From CBDEGU01 sp965238045 (GTDB taxonomy: Bacteria > Acidobacteriota > Terriglobia > Bryobacterales > UBA6623): DNA of 64,000 bases. The notes under the pieces are model-generated. The model did no database searches and was not told where the DNA came from. It was given only the letters and a program-made list of their open reading frames with translations. The first letter of the stretch is position 1; the number at the start of each line of letters is the position of its first letter. A program made the position numbers and the translations under genes. The stretch covers positions 248,001 to 312,000 of the forward strand of contig CBDEGU010000010.1 in the NCBI GenBank assembly GCA_965238045.1. Reading direction: 5' to 3'. Shown piece after piece: positions 23,056 through 32,834 of the stretch.

Positions 23056-24450
23056 ATGACGGCAAGCCGGCTTGGAGAAAACCTCTGCGAGGCAACAGCC
23101 CGATCACGGCCCGCAACCCGCCTTTGGTTGATCCCGCTAGTGCTGTTGGCGGCTCTTTCCGCTCTGCTCCGGCTCGCAGCCCAAAGCCCGGCCCAAACCC
23201 CGCCGAATATCATCTGGATCTGGGCCGACAACCTGGCCTACGGAGACCTCGGCGTCTCCGGAAGCGACCGCGTCCGCACACCGGTGATTGACGGTCTGGC
23301 CGCCGGTGGCGTCCGGCTGACGCAGTATTACATTGCTCACGCGGTTTGCAGCCCCTCCAGGGCGGCACTGCTCACCGGACGGCAGCCGTTTCGAGTGGGG
23401 ATCGTGGACGTGCTCCGCCCCGACAGCCCCAGCGGTCTCCCCGCCAGCGAGATTACGCTCGCCGAAGCGCTGCGCGAGCGAGGCTACGCCACCCAGGCCA
23501 TCGGCAAATGGCACCTCGGCGACCGCCGGGAGTTCCTGCCTCCGCAACACGGCTTCGACCACTATTTTGGCCTGCCCTACAGCATGGATATGTTGCCCAC
23601 CGTGCTCTACCGCGACAACGAGATCATCGACCGGCTCGGCGGCGACAAGGTCCAGGATGTGACCATCCGCCTGACCGACGAAGCCATCCGATTCGTCGAG
23701 TCCAATCACGAGAGGCCGTTCTTCCTGTACTTCTCGCATACCATCCCGCACCCCCCGCTCAATCTGCCCGACAGCGCGCGAACGGCGGGGCGTCCCATCT
23801 ACGACGACGCCATCGAGCACATGGACCAGCAAACGGGCCGCTTGATCGACACTCTCGACCGCCTCGGCATCCGCGAGAATACGCTGGTCATCTTCACCAG
23901 CGACAACGGACCCATGAACCGCGGGGGCGACACCGGCGGATTGCGCGGCCGCATCCGCGACTCCTATGAAGGAGGCATACGGGTGCCCTTGATCGCCAAT
24001 TGGCCGGGGACGATTCCTCCCGCCCGGCGCGTGGATACTCCCGCGATCGCCTACGACATTTTCCCGACGCTTCTGCGCCTGGCCGGCGCCCAGCTCCCCG
24101 CCGACCGCGTCTACGACGGCCAGGACATCACCCCGCTGCTGACCGGGCAGGGCGGTTTCCGTCGCCAGAAACCCTTTGTGTGGGTCTACCTCGACAACGT
24201 CACCGCAATCCGCGACGGCCGCTGGAAGCTGCACGTAGCGCACCGCGACAAACAACTAGAACCCGCCGAACTCTACGACCTCGCCGCCGATCCGGGGGAA
24301 ACGCGGAACCTCCAGGCCGAACACCCCGACGTAGTAAGGCGGCTGAAGCTGAGCCTGGGCCGGGTACAGAAGGAAATCCCCAAGGTATGGAGTCTGCGGT
24401 ATCCGGTGCGCGACCCGGCAAAACGGCCCGGCGGCGTTCGCCGCAAGTAG
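23056..24450 (+). CDS. Sulfatase (arylsulfatase A family)
   Basis: The 464-residue protein has an AAGGAG site 7 bases before the ATG at 23056. A signal segment spans about residues 22-42. The mature part has NIIWIWADNLAYGDLG (metal-binding Asp58 and Asn59, where most relatives have DD), the formylglycine signature with C98 in AVCSPSRAALLTGRQ, IGKWHLG, and FTSDNGPMNRGG with the Asp/Asn metal ligands. Cys98 must be converted to formylglycine by an enzyme not encoded here. It cleaves sulfate esters, probably from polysaccharides outside the cytoplasm. Confidence 0.93.
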   Translation: MTASRLGENLCEATARSRPATRLWLIPLVLLAALSALLRLAAQSPAQTPPNIIWIWADNLAYGDLGVSGSDRVRTPVIDGLAAGGVRLTQYYIAHAVCSPSRAALLTGRQPFRVGIVDVLRPDSPSGLPASEITLAEALRERGYATQAIGKWHLGDRREFLPPQHGFDHYFGLPYSMDMLPTVLYRDNEIIDRLGGDKVQDVTIRLTDEAIRFVESNHERPFFLYFSHTIPHPPLNLPDSARTAGRPIYDDAIEHMDQQTGRLIDTLDRLGIRENTLVIFTSDNGPMNRGGDTGGLRGRIRDSYEGGIRVPLIANWPGTIPPARRVDTPAIAYDIFPTLLRLAGAQLPADRVYDGQDITPLLTGQGGFRRQKPFVWVYLDNVTAIRDGRWKLHVAHRDKQLEPAELYDLAADPGETRNLQAEHPDVVRRLKLSLGRVQKEIPKVWSLRYPVRDPAKRPGGVRRK

Positions 24451-24610
24451 ACCCGGCTGGAACCGCCGCGCACGGATGGCAAATCGGGCACCGCCGCCGG
24501 AGCCGAAGCGGCCTGTTTCGGCTCCCGCCGCGCGGTGTTATCTGCGCTACTATCGTGGTGGTATTTGAAGGGGCGACGGTTTCAAGGAGCATAGATCTCA
24601 AGGGGCGCAG

Positions 24611-25207
24611 ATGAAAATTCCAGAGTTTGCCCGCCAGAACGCCGCTCTCGTCGCCGGCATCAGCCTGCCGATCGTGGTTGTCGTCTTCTTCCTGCTCGCC
24701 ACTTCGGTCCCGCGCTTGCTCGTCGACCCGCCACGGCACGATTTCCTCTTCGTCCAAAACGACGCCTATAGCGCCGACCGGTCTCGACTGCGCCACGAGA
24801 TCGACATCGACGAAAACCACCACCTTCGTATCAGGGCTTTCCTCCGGCGGAAAGACCAGTACGCGCCCGGCGCTCGGCTGTTCGTGTTCGAGCACGAGAC
24901 GGCCAATGTCCGCGAGATCAGCCTGCCGATCCCCGAGATTGCCGAGGGAACAGAAACCGGCGTCATGGTCGAGGTTCCCGCTCTCAAGGATCGATTTATC
25001 GACACCCATCGCATCGCGCCCGATGGCTACGAGGTGATCGACCCGGGCAGCAACCGCTACGGCCTGTTTGGGTTGTTCTATGGCCGCAACCGGCGCGGCC
25101 TGTCCTATGGCAAGAACGGCGCCGTGTTCCCGGTACCGGCCAGCCGTGACAGCTACGGATATGGAACACGCTTTCTGGGCTGGATCATCACGCCGCCCGG
25201 CCAGTAG
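24611..25207 (+). CDS. Membrane-anchored protein of unknown function
   Basis: The 198-residue product has one N-terminal transmembrane segment (about residues 12-34, AALVAGISLPIVVVVFFLLA) and a periplasmic or extracellular beta-rich part with no recognised motif beyond YGLFGLFYGRN and YGYGTRFLGWII. This resembles the GDYXXLXY-type proteins that pair with DUF2157 membrane proteins. It precedes the DUF2157-like gene by 6 bases, so they are an operon. Confidence 0.65.
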   Translation: MKIPEFARQNAALVAGISLPIVVVVFFLLATSVPRLLVDPPRHDFLFVQNDAYSADRSRLRHEIDIDENHHLRIRAFLRRKDQYAPGARLFVFEHETANVREISLPIPEIAEGTETGVMVEVPALKDRFIDTHRIAPDGYEVIDPGSNRYGLFGLFYGRNRRGLSYGKNGAVFPVPASRDSYGYGTRFLGWIITPPGQ

Positions 25208-25213
25208 ACCGCC

Positions 25214-26143
25214 ATGACAGCGAAGCAGAACGCACTCCAGGAAATCGCGGCCATCGCCAGCCAGCACGATCTAACCCCCGCCGAAGTCCTTGCCGCGCTT
25301 CCCTCATCGGGGACAGACAGCGGCGACAAGCAGTCCTCGATCCTGACCCGCCTGCTCGGCTATCTCGGCGGCATCTTCGTATTCGCCGGACTCGCCATCT
25401 TCATCACCATGCAGTGGGACGGCATGAATGCCCTGGCCCGCGTCGTCGTGACGCTCGGGTCGGGCATGGCGGCCTTTGTGATGGCCGTGACCGGCGCCCG
25501 AGACGAGCGTTTTGCGAAGGCAGCGACGCCTTTGTTCCTGCTCGCCGCCCTGCTACAGCCGACTGGAATTCTCGTTGCCCTCGACGAGTTCTCCACCGGC
25601 GGCAACGAGCGCTACGCGGTGCTGCTCGCCACCGGCGTCATGCTAGTCCAGCAGGGCGCGATCTTCTGGACCACCCGCCGCACCGCACTGCTATTCCTTA
25701 CCCTGTGTTTCGCAATCTGCTTCTGCGGAACCGCCATGGATCTGATCGGCTTGGATGGCGACCTGATCGTCTTCACCCTTGGAGCATCGGTGCTGCTGCT
25801 CTCCCGCTCCATCGACCAATCCCTTCACGAGGCGATGGCCCCGTTCTGGTACTTCGTCAGCTCGGCGGCCATGCTCGGGGCGCTGTTTTCGCTGCTGGAA
25901 GAAACGCCGCTGGAGATCCTGTTTCTGGGAGCCGCCTGCGGTCTGGTCTTCGTGAGCACCTGGGTCAAGAGCCGTACGCTGCTGCTGGCCGGCACGGTAG
26001 CGATCCTGAGCTACATCGGCTATTTCACGTCCGAGAACTTCGCCGCCGCGGTAGGCTGGCCCATCGCGCTCATGCTCTTCGGACTGCTCCTCATCGGCCT
26101 AAGTGCCCTGGCCTTCCGCATCAACCGCAAATACATCGCCTAG
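25214..26143 (+). CDS. DUF2157-like multi-pass membrane protein
   Basis: The 309-residue protein has a short cytoplasmic N terminus (IAAIASQHDLTPAEVLAAL) followed by about nine hydrophobic segments from residue 45 to 300. This N-terminal helix plus repeated membrane spans is typical of DUF2157. The function is unknown. The upstream gene for a single-pass membrane protein is its likely partner. Confidence 0.75.
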   Translation: MTAKQNALQEIAAIASQHDLTPAEVLAALPSSGTDSGDKQSSILTRLLGYLGGIFVFAGLAIFITMQWDGMNALARVVVTLGSGMAAFVMAVTGARDERFAKAATPLFLLAALLQPTGILVALDEFSTGGNERYAVLLATGVMLVQQGAIFWTTRRTALLFLTLCFAICFCGTAMDLIGLDGDLIVFTLGASVLLLSRSIDQSLHEAMAPFWYFVSSAAMLGALFSLLEETPLEILFLGAACGLVFVSTWVKSRTLLLAGTVAILSYIGYFTSENFAAAVGWPIALMLFGLLLIGLSALAFRINRKYIA

Positions 26144-26302
26144 CAGCCCGCGATGCCGGCGAAAATCGGCGAGCCGTCCCCCGATCGCATCTCCATCGCT
26201 CCCTGCCAGAGAGCCCGGCGCGAAAATCGTTGGCAAGAACCTTCTGCCGGTGTTTCCATCTGGGGTCACGCCCTCCGATGCGCGCTAGAATGTACTCGGA
26301 TC

Positions 26303-27259
26303 ATGTTGCAACATCTCGGCAACCGCTATCGCGGCGCACTGTGCGGTCTGGCGGCCGGAGACGCTCTTGGCGCGCCGTATGAAGGTTTGCCGCCGGGCTC
26401 GTTCGAGGTCGGCCAAGAGATGGCTGGCGGCGGAGCCCACGGCCTCGAGCCGGGCCAATGGACCGACGACACCGCCATGGCGTTGTGTCTGGCCTCGAGT
26501 TTGTTGGAGTGCAGGGGCTTTGACGCCGGCGATCAGATGGACCGCTATGTTCGCTGGCTCCGGGAAGGCTACATGAGCAGCAGCGGACGGGCTGTTGGCG
26601 TGGGCCGCACGGTCCGGTCATCCATCGAACGGTATCAGGCAACCGGCGACCCCATGGCGGGATCGAGCGATCCGCGCTCGGCCGGCAACGGCTCTTTAAT
26701 GCGGCTGGCCCCGGTTCCGATGTATCTGCTGCATGACGGCACGCGCGCCAAGGAGATCGCCGCGCGAACATCGCGTACCACCCACGCGGCCACCGAAGCG
26801 GTCGATGCCTGCCGCTATCTGAGCGGCCTGATCGTCGGCGCCCTGCGGGGCGAGTCGAAAGAAAACTTGCTCTCGGATCTGTATTCTCCCGTCTATAATT
26901 ATTGGTTTTTTCAAGACTTCGCCCTTGCCCCGGCGATTGACGCGATTGCCCGCGGCGTCTACAAGACGAAGAACGCCTCCGAGCTGCCGGCGACGGGCTA
27001 TGTGGTCGATACCCTCGAGGCGGCACTGTGGGCTTTCTATCAGACAGACACCTTCGAGGAGGGCGCGCTGCTGGCGGTGAGTTTGGGGAACGACACCGAC
27101 ACGACCGCCGCGGTGTACGGACAATTGGCCGGGGCCTGCTATGGTTATGAGGCGATCCCGCGATCGTGGCGCGCAAAAATTGCGCAACTTGAGATGATTG
27201 AGAAAATCGCCGACTCGCTGCTGCGGGAAACCAAGCAGAGTATTCGGCACTTTACCTGA
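26303..27259 (+). CDS. ADP-ribosylglycohydrolase (DraG) family protein
   Basis: The 318-residue product starts at the ATG at 26303; an upstream start at 26153 adds a 50-residue tail without homology signs. It has the DraG fold motifs GALCGLAAGDALGAPYEG, WTDDTAMA (53-60, two metal-binding Asp) and LGNDTDTTAAVYGQLAG near the end, which supplies the remaining Mg/Mn ligands. The family removes ADP-ribose from proteins or hydrolyses ADP-ribose derivatives. The target is unknown. It is followed by the CDP-alcohol phosphatidyltransferase gene with one base between stop and start. Confidence 0.92.
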   Translation: MLQHLGNRYRGALCGLAAGDALGAPYEGLPPGSFEVGQEMAGGGAHGLEPGQWTDDTAMALCLASSLLECRGFDAGDQMDRYVRWLREGYMSSSGRAVGVGRTVRSSIERYQATGDPMAGSSDPRSAGNGSLMRLAPVPMYLLHDGTRAKEIAARTSRTTHAATEAVDACRYLSGLIVGALRGESKENLLSDLYSPVYNYWFFQDFALAPAIDAIARGVYKTKNASELPATGYVVDTLEAALWAFYQTDTFEEGALLAVSLGNDTDTTAAVYGQLAGACYGYEAIPRSWRAKIAQLEMIEKIADSLLRETKQSIRHFT

Positions 27260-27260
27260 C

Positions 27261-27884
27261 ATGCCAGAAGTCCTCCAACAAGCCAGCTCCGTGGCCAGGC
27301 GCAGCCCGCGGACGATGATCAGCCAGGTCTTCTCCGTGCCAAATCAGCTCACCATGCTGCGCATGCTGCTGCTGCCGTTCGTGCTCATATCGATGATCTA
27401 CCTGCGGCACGACATCGCCTTGGGGCTGTTTTTCGCCGCGGCGGTCACTGATGTCATTGACGGCCTGGTGGCAAGACATTTCAATCAAAAGACCGCGCTC
27501 GGCGAGTTCCTGGATCCGATCGCTGACAAACTGCTGCTCAGTTCCTGTTTTGTCGTGCAATCTCTGATCGGCGTGCTGCCCTGGTGGATCACGATTTTCG
27601 TTCTCCTGCGAGATGTGATGATCATCTCGACCGCTCTGGTGGTCGTTCTCACCACCTCGGTGCGGGACTTTCCGCCCAGCGCGGTGGGGAAGGCAAATAC
27701 CATCGTGCAGGTGGCTACCATCTTGTCGGTGCTGATCGGCAATGTCTGGCCCGAGAGCTGGCCCCACGCCCTGACGACGCTGCTGATCTGGGTGGCGGCG
27801 GCAACGACCGTGATGAGCGCGGTTCACTACGCTCTCGAGACCTCGCGCCGAGTCAACAGCCACGATGCGGGCGCCGCGGGCTGA
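27261..27884 (+). CDS. CDP-alcohol phosphatidyltransferase family protein
   Basis: The 207-residue integral membrane enzyme carries the full family motif D-xx-DG-xx-AR-x8-G-xxx-D-xxx-D at residues 64-89 (DVIDGLVARHFNQKTALGEF and DPIAD). The length and hydrophobic pattern match phosphatidylglycerophosphate synthase (PgsA) or cardiolipin-type synthases. The exact product cannot be told from sequence alone. It starts next to the stop of the DraG gene. The start at 27261 is preferred to 27198 because the longer frame overlaps the upstream gene. Confidence 0.9.
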   Translation: MPEVLQQASSVARRSPRTMISQVFSVPNQLTMLRMLLLPFVLISMIYLRHDIALGLFFAAAVTDVIDGLVARHFNQKTALGEFLDPIADKLLLSSCFVVQSLIGVLPWWITIFVLLRDVMIISTALVVVLTTSVRDFPPSAVGKANTIVQVATILSVLIGNVWPESWPHALTTLLIWVAAATTVMSAVHYALETSRRVNSHDAGAAG

Positions 27885-27950
27885 CAAACCGCGAGCGTGC
27901 CGCCTGGTTGACGCCGAAAAACCGTCGCGCTACGCTTAGGATGTTTCGAG

Positions 27951-28517
27951 ATGACTCGCTATCGCGCATCGGGCCATTACATGCGGGCCAGCATCGTTTC
28001 CGCGATCTTGGCGATTTTTTCAGCCTGGTGCGGAACGCGCTGGGGCTACGCATTTATCCCGTCCGGTTTGTTCGTTCTCAGCTCGGTCTTGCTTGCCTAT
28101 ATCGGCACGCGCCCCGACATTGAGGTGCATGAGACCCAGATGCGAATCGGCGACCGGCTGGTGGGCTGGGGCGATATTGCGCGCATTGATTCCACCGCCT
28201 GGGTCGCGCCGCTGATCTTGAACCTGACGCTGCGTGGCGGCAGCCGATTTCGCCTCGTCTATCCGGGCGACGCCGAGTCTTCGGCGCGGCTGCTGCGGCA
28301 CCTCAGAGGGATGGCAACCAGAGCCTTGCTCGATGGGGTTCCCTATCAGCAATATTGGGGTGCAGTTCTAACCCCAGACGCCTCGGGCCGTCAAGCCGCG
28401 GAGACGCATCGCCTGCTGCGGCCCGAAGACGAGGCGGAGGTGGAAGAGCTCTATCGGCAACTCAAGTCCGTCGGACGTCTGGACGGCCCGTCATCGGCCG
28501 GCGACCGCAAGAAGTGA
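27951..28517 (+). CDS. Membrane protein with PH-like domain, unknown function
   Basis: The 188-residue product has two N-terminal transmembrane segments (residues about 12-28 and 32-50) and a cytoplasmic small beta domain (IEVHETQMRIGDRLVGWGDI, LTLRGGSRFRLVYP) that looks like the bacterial PH domains of YdbT/DUF304-type proteins. The C terminus is helical and charged. It follows the CDP-alcohol gene by 66 bases in the same direction. No function is known. Confidence 0.6.
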   Translation: MTRYRASGHYMRASIVSAILAIFSAWCGTRWGYAFIPSGLFVLSSVLLAYIGTRPDIEVHETQMRIGDRLVGWGDIARIDSTAWVAPLILNLTLRGGSRFRLVYPGDAESSARLLRHLRGMATRALLDGVPYQQYWGAVLTPDASGRQAAETHRLLRPEDEAEVEELYRQLKSVGRLDGPSSAGDRKK

Positions 28518-28622
28518 AAGCCGCACCGGCCGCGATGTCTTCGCCAAGAGACGCGGGTGGTTCGCTTCGCCGGTGACCGGTCCGCCCGCGCCCGGCGGCG
28601 GCGGTAATTCCCAAACGCCGTG

Positions 28623-29228
28623 ATGGCATCCATGAAGCCGCCCCGCCGCCTGCTGATGACTTTGCTGCTCGCTTCCGCGGTGGCCCTATTGTATGTTTCC
28701 GGTCCGTACTATCTGCCCGCCGTGGGTTCGTTTCTGATCAAGACCGATCCGCTCGAAGAGGCGGAGATTGTCGTGGTCCTGGCCGGCGACGGAAGCGGAC
28801 ACCGCATCATGAAAGCGGTGGAACTGGTCGAGCAGGGATACGCGCCCCTCGTGCTTGTCGATGGACCCCTGCGGCACTATGACTTTAGCGAGGCGGCTCT
28901 GGCCATCGAATTCGCCGCGCGGCGCGGCGCGGCGAGAGAGATTCTGGAAGCATTTCCGATCCTGGCGTCCTCGACCCAAAGCGAGGCTGAGATGGTTGAC
29001 CAAGAACTGCGGCGGCGCGGAATACGCAAAGCCCTCGTGGTTACTTCCGATTTCCATACGCGGCGCGCGAGAAATCTATTCCGGAAGCGAACTTCCGGCC
29101 TCGTCGCCTACCGTGTCGTGGCGGCTCGCTATCCCGGTTTCCACCCAGAAAGTTGGTGGCGCAGCCGGTTCGGCCTGAAGGTAGTATTCCTGGAGTATAT
29201 AAAGACCGCGGCCTCCTGGCTGGAGTGA
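28623..29228 (+). CDS. YdcF/ElyC family protein (DUF218)
   Basis: The 201-residue product has one N-terminal membrane anchor (about residues 10-30) and the DUF218 domain: EAEIVVVLAGDGSGHRIMKA, then GYAPLVLVDGP, then SSTQSEAEMV and ALVVTSDFHTRRARNLF. Family members such as ElyC and SanA act in envelope polysaccharide or lipid-carrier metabolism. The start is the ATG at 28623. It lies 14 bases before the ABC exporter genes, so it may be co-transcribed with them. Confidence 0.85.
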   Translation: MASMKPPRRLLMTLLLASAVALLYVSGPYYLPAVGSFLIKTDPLEEAEIVVVLAGDGSGHRIMKAVELVEQGYAPLVLVDGPLRHYDFSEAALAIEFAARRGAAREILEAFPILASSTQSEAEMVDQELRRRGIRKALVVTSDFHTRRARNLFRKRTSGLVAYRVVAARYPGFHPESWWRSRFGLKVVFLEYIKTAASWLE

Positions 29229-29242
29229 CAAGCCCCTTCCCG

Positions 29243-30988
29243 ATGTTTTCCACATTGCGCGCGATTACCCCCTATCTGGTCCGCTACCGCTGGCGCTACG
29301 CGCTGGGGCTGGCGGCGCTGGTTCTGAAAACTTTGGGCTCGGCCGCGTTTCCCGTTATTGTCGGAATGACCATCGATTCACTGCATTCCGGGGCCAGCCT
29401 GACGAACTTGTACTGGTGGATCGCCGTCCTGCTGGCGGTAGCGTTATTTCGGGCCGTGTGTCAGCACTACCGGCAGTGGATCCTGCAGTCCATCAGCCGC
29501 GATATCGAATTCGATATGCGGAATGGTTTTGTTCGCCGTCTGTTGAGTTTCTCGCCGCGTTTCTACGGCGCCTACCACACCGGTGACCTGATGTCGCGCG
29601 CGACCAGCGACATGGAAGCCGTACGGTTGATGGCCGGCTCCGGGGCGATGTATTTTTTTGAGTTCTGCCTGCTCTTCGCGGTCGCGGTCGCGGTGATGAG
29701 CGCGACCGACTGGCGGCTGACCCTGCTGGTCTTCGTTCCCATCCCCGTGATTTCACTTACCGTCAGCTACTTTGGGCGCCGGATTCACGACGGCTTCCAG
29801 GCCGTCCAGGCGCGTCTGGCTGGCATTAGTTCTCTGGCCCAAGAGACGCTTCGTCATATTCGAGTTCTCAGGGTCTTCGGGCGGCAGCGCCACTGCTCGG
29901 AACGTTTCCATGACCGCAGCCAGAGCTATGTCCGCGAGAACCTCAAGCTCGCCGCCCTTTGGTCCCGCTTCTTTCCCGCGCTCGAGGTTCTAATCGGTTT
30001 CATCTACGTCGCCGTGCTCTGGTACGGAGGCCGGCGCGTGCTCGATGGCTCGATCACGCTGGGTTCCTTTGTGATGTTTCTGGTCTATGTGAATCTGCTC
30101 TCGTGGCCGATCATCGGCCTTGGTTGGGTCACGAATCTCTTGCAGCGCGGCACCGCCTCGCTGGGGCGGCTCAATGAAATTCTCGCTCAGGAGCCTGATG
30201 TCGCCGACGCCGGCCAGGCGTCTCCCCTGTGGGATATCCGGGGCGATATCGAATTTCGCGGCGTCAGCTACACATATCCTGGCGCGCATCAACCGGCGGT
30301 CGATCAGATTCAGCTCTATATTCCCGCGGGAGAGACCCTCGCCCTGATGGGCGCCACCGGAAGCGGCAAGACAACGCTGGTGAAACTTATCGCCCGCCTA
30401 ATGGATCCTCAACGGGGAAACATCCTCATCGACGGCATCGACGTGCGCCAAGCGCCCCTGGAGGTCCTGCGGCGCTCCATCGGCTTCGTGCCGCAAGACA
30501 CCTCGCTGCTGGCCCGTCCGATTCGGGATAACATCGCCCTGGGCGTGCCCGAAGCCGCTGACTGGGAGATTATCGAGGCCGCTGAAATGGCCGAAGTGGC
30601 CGCGGAAGTGCTCGCCTTCCCCGACCGCTTCGAAACCGAAGTCGGCGAGAAAGGCGCGACTCTCTCGGGCGGACAAAAACAAAGAACGGCGATTGCCCGC
30701 GCGCTGCTCAAGAAACCTCGCATCCTCATCTTGGACGATCCTGCTTCGAGCGTGGACGCGGATACCGAGGAGCGTATCCTCGGGAACCTGCGGCCGATGA
30801 TGCGGAATCGAACAACCCTGCTCATCTCCCACCGGATCTCCGCCGCAAAGCTCGCTAGCAGGATCGCCGTTCTCAGCGGCGGCCGCATCGTCGAGCTCGG
30901 CACGCACGAGGAACTGCTCGCTCTCGATGGCCACTACCGCCGGCTGCATGACATTCAGCTTCTGGAAGAGGAGTTGAAACGTGCCTGA
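29243..30988 (+). CDS. ABC exporter half-transporter, degenerate ATPase site
   Basis: The 581-residue protein has a six-helix membrane domain (about 1-310) and an ATPase domain with Walker A GATGSGKTT, Q-loop FVPQDTS, canonical signature LSGGQKQR, Walker B ILILDDPASS and H-loop ISHR. The catalytic Glu after Walker B is replaced by Asp (LDDPAS). The next gene overlaps by 8 bases and encodes the partner. The start at 29243 is preferred to 29153, which overlaps the YdcF gene. This is probably one half of a heterodimeric exporter of the BmrCD/TM287-288 type. Confidence 0.9.
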   Translation: MFSTLRAITPYLVRYRWRYALGLAALVLKTLGSAAFPVIVGMTIDSLHSGASLTNLYWWIAVLLAVALFRAVCQHYRQWILQSISRDIEFDMRNGFVRRLLSFSPRFYGAYHTGDLMSRATSDMEAVRLMAGSGAMYFFEFCLLFAVAVAVMSATDWRLTLLVFVPIPVISLTVSYFGRRIHDGFQAVQARLAGISSLAQETLRHIRVLRVFGRQRHCSERFHDRSQSYVRENLKLAALWSRFFPALEVLIGFIYVAVLWYGGRRVLDGSITLGSFVMFLVYVNLLSWPIIGLGWVTNLLQRGTASLGRLNEILAQEPDVADAGQASPLWDIRGDIEFRGVSYTYPGAHQPAVDQIQLYIPAGETLALMGATGSGKTTLVKLIARLMDPQRGNILIDGIDVRQAPLEVLRRSIGFVPQDTSLLARPIRDNIALGVPEAADWEIIEAAEMAEVAAEVLAFPDRFETEVGEKGATLSGGQKQRTAIARALLKKPRILILDDPASSVDADTEERILGNLRPMMRNRTTLLISHRISAAKLASRIAVLSGGRIVELGTHEELLALDGHYRRLHDIQLLEEELKRA

Positions 30989-32834
30989 GGGCGGCCACCG
31001 GAAACGGACGGGCGCCCGGGCCGAAGGGGCGGTCACCGGAGGGGGACGGGCGCCGCTGGGCCGGCTGCTCGAATACCTGCGGCCCTACCGCGGCTCGGTG
31101 GCGGCCTCCGCGGGTCTGCTGATGGTCCACTCCCTGCTGGAAGTCGCCGGGCCCTATCTCACCAAGGTCGCGGTCGACCGTTATTTAAGTCCGGCCGGCG
31201 GCGAGCGCTCTCCGCTGGGCCCATGGCTGAGTGACCATGCGCTCGAAGGCCTTGACCAACTGGCGATCCTGTACCTTGCCGTCCTGGCCCTGGGATTCGT
31301 CTCGCGCTATTGGCAGATCTGGTGGATGCACAACACAGGGCAGCGGGCCGTGCACGACCTGCGCGTGCGTGTTTTCGCCCATCTGCGGCGGATGAGCGCC
31401 AGCTACTACGACCAGCAGCGGGTCGGCAAGCTGGTCACGCGCGTGACCAGCGACGTCGGAGCGCTCAATGAACTATTTACCTCGGGCGTCGTCGCGATTT
31501 TCGGCGACTTGCTGACGCTGGTCGCCATCTTTGGCGCCATGCTGTACCTCAGCCCCTCGCTGACGCTTGTTCTGCTGGCCGTGGCGCCGCCGATCGTGCT
31601 GTTGATGCTGTGGTTTCGAACCCGTGCGCGGGCCGCTCATCGCGACATCCGGGGAGCTCTTGGGACCATGAACGCGTTCCTCGAAGAGCACATCTCGTCC
31701 ATGACGCTCATTCAGCTATTCTCCCACGAGCGCCTCAGCTACGACGAGTTTCAGGGCATCAACACCCGCCATCGCGATGCCGAAAAGCGGGCTCTGCATG
31801 CCAGTTCTTTCTTTTTTCCCGGAATCGAACTCATGGGGTCGGTCGCCATTGCGGTCTTGCTGTTCTACGGGGGCTGGCGGGTGATCGGCGGCACTCTGGA
31901 GCTCGGCGTCATCGTGGCGTTTCTCCAATATGGCGCCCGTGTGTTCCGCCCCTTGCAGGATCTCAGCGGGAAATACAACGTGCTACAGGCGGCCATCGCG
32001 AGCAGCGAGCGAATTTTCGCCGTGCTCGACACTCCGGCGCAAGAACCCAGCGACACCACGCCGGCGAGCGAAGACGGCCCGGCCGCTGTCGCCGATCCGC
32101 GCATTGAATTTCGCAACGTGTGGTTCGCTTATCGCGACCAGGACTGGGTGTTGCGTGACGTTAGTTTCTCGATCGAGCCCGGCGAGACCCTCGCCGTCGT
32201 CGGTCATACGGGCGCCGGCAAGACCACGCTCACCAACTTGCTGCTGCGTTTCTATGACGCCCAGCGAGGCACGATCCTCGTCGGCGGTCTCGACATCCGG
32301 GAATGGGACCTGGAGCGGTTGAGGCGGCATTTCGGTGTTGTGCTTCAGGACCCCTGCATGTTCCGCGACAGCCTGGAATACAATATCAGCCTCGGCGACC
32401 CGGAGATTTCGATGGAGCGCGTGAAACAAGTAGCACGCGAGGTCCACTTGGCGGAATTCGCCGAATCTCTCCCCAAGAAGTATCAGACGCCTCTCGACGA
32501 GCGCGGCGATTCGATTTCCTGGGGCCAAAAGCAGCTCGTGAGCTTCGCGCGGGCGTTAGTCCGCCGCCCTCGGATTCTGATACTGGATGAAGCCACCTCG
32601 AGCGTCGACAGTGAAACCGAACGCAAGATCCGCGATGCGATACCGCGTCTGACCAGCGGACACACCTCCATCGTCATCGCGCACCGGCTCTCCACGATCC
32701 AGCATGCCGACCGCGTACTGGTCTTGCACCACGGAGAAGTGCGGGAACTCGGCACGCACAAGCAGCTCCTGGAGAAACGGCGGATCTATTGGCGTCTTCA
32801 CCAGTTGCAGTTCCGGCAGTCGCAGGCCGGCTAG
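30981..32834 (+). CDS. ABC exporter half-transporter, partner with catalytic Glu
   Basis: The 617-residue protein has a membrane domain and an ATPase domain with Walker A GHTGAGKTT, Q-loop VLQDPCMF, a non-canonical signature ISWGQKQL in place of LSGGQ, Walker B ILILDEATSS with the catalytic Glu, and H-loop IAHR. The pattern complements the upstream partner: this subunit's Walker B pairs with the other's LSGGQ to make the good site, while its own altered signature faces the Asp-containing Walker B. The substrate is unknown; multidrug or lipid export is typical of this family. Confidence 0.9.
   Translation: MPEGGHRKRTGARAEGAVTGGGRAPLGRLLEYLRPYRGSVAASAGLLMVHSLLEVAGPYLTKVAVDRYLSPAGGERSPLGPWLSDHALEGLDQLAILYLAVLALGFVSRYWQIWWMHNTGQRAVHDLRVRVFAHLRRMSASYYDQQRVGKLVTRVTSDVGALNELFTSGVVAIFGDLLTLVAIFGAMLYLSPSLTLVLLAVAPPIVLLMLWFRTRARAAHRDIRGALGTMNAFLEEHISSMTLIQLFSHERLSYDEFQGINTRHRDAEKRALHASSFFFPGIELMGSVAIAVLLFYGGWRVIGGTLELGVIVAFLQYGARVFRPLQDLSGKYNVLQAAIASSERIFAVLDTPAQEPSDTTPASEDGPAAVADPRIEFRNVWFAYRDQDWVLRDVSFSIEPGETLAVVGHTGAGKTTLTNLLLRFYDAQRGTILVGGLDIREWDLERLRRHFGVVLQDPCMFRDSLEYNISLGDPEISMERVKQVAREVHLAEFAESLPKKYQTPLDERGDSISWGQKQLVSFARALVRRPRILILDEATSSVDSETERKIRDAIPRLTSGHTSIVIAHRLSTIQHADRVLVLHHGEVRELGTHKQLLEKRRIYWRLHQLQFRQSQAG

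Noticed and set aside
23137..24255. 372-codon minus-strand frame over the sulfatase gene
   Set aside because: Shadow of the sulfatase; composition is typical of antisense GC3-rich frames.
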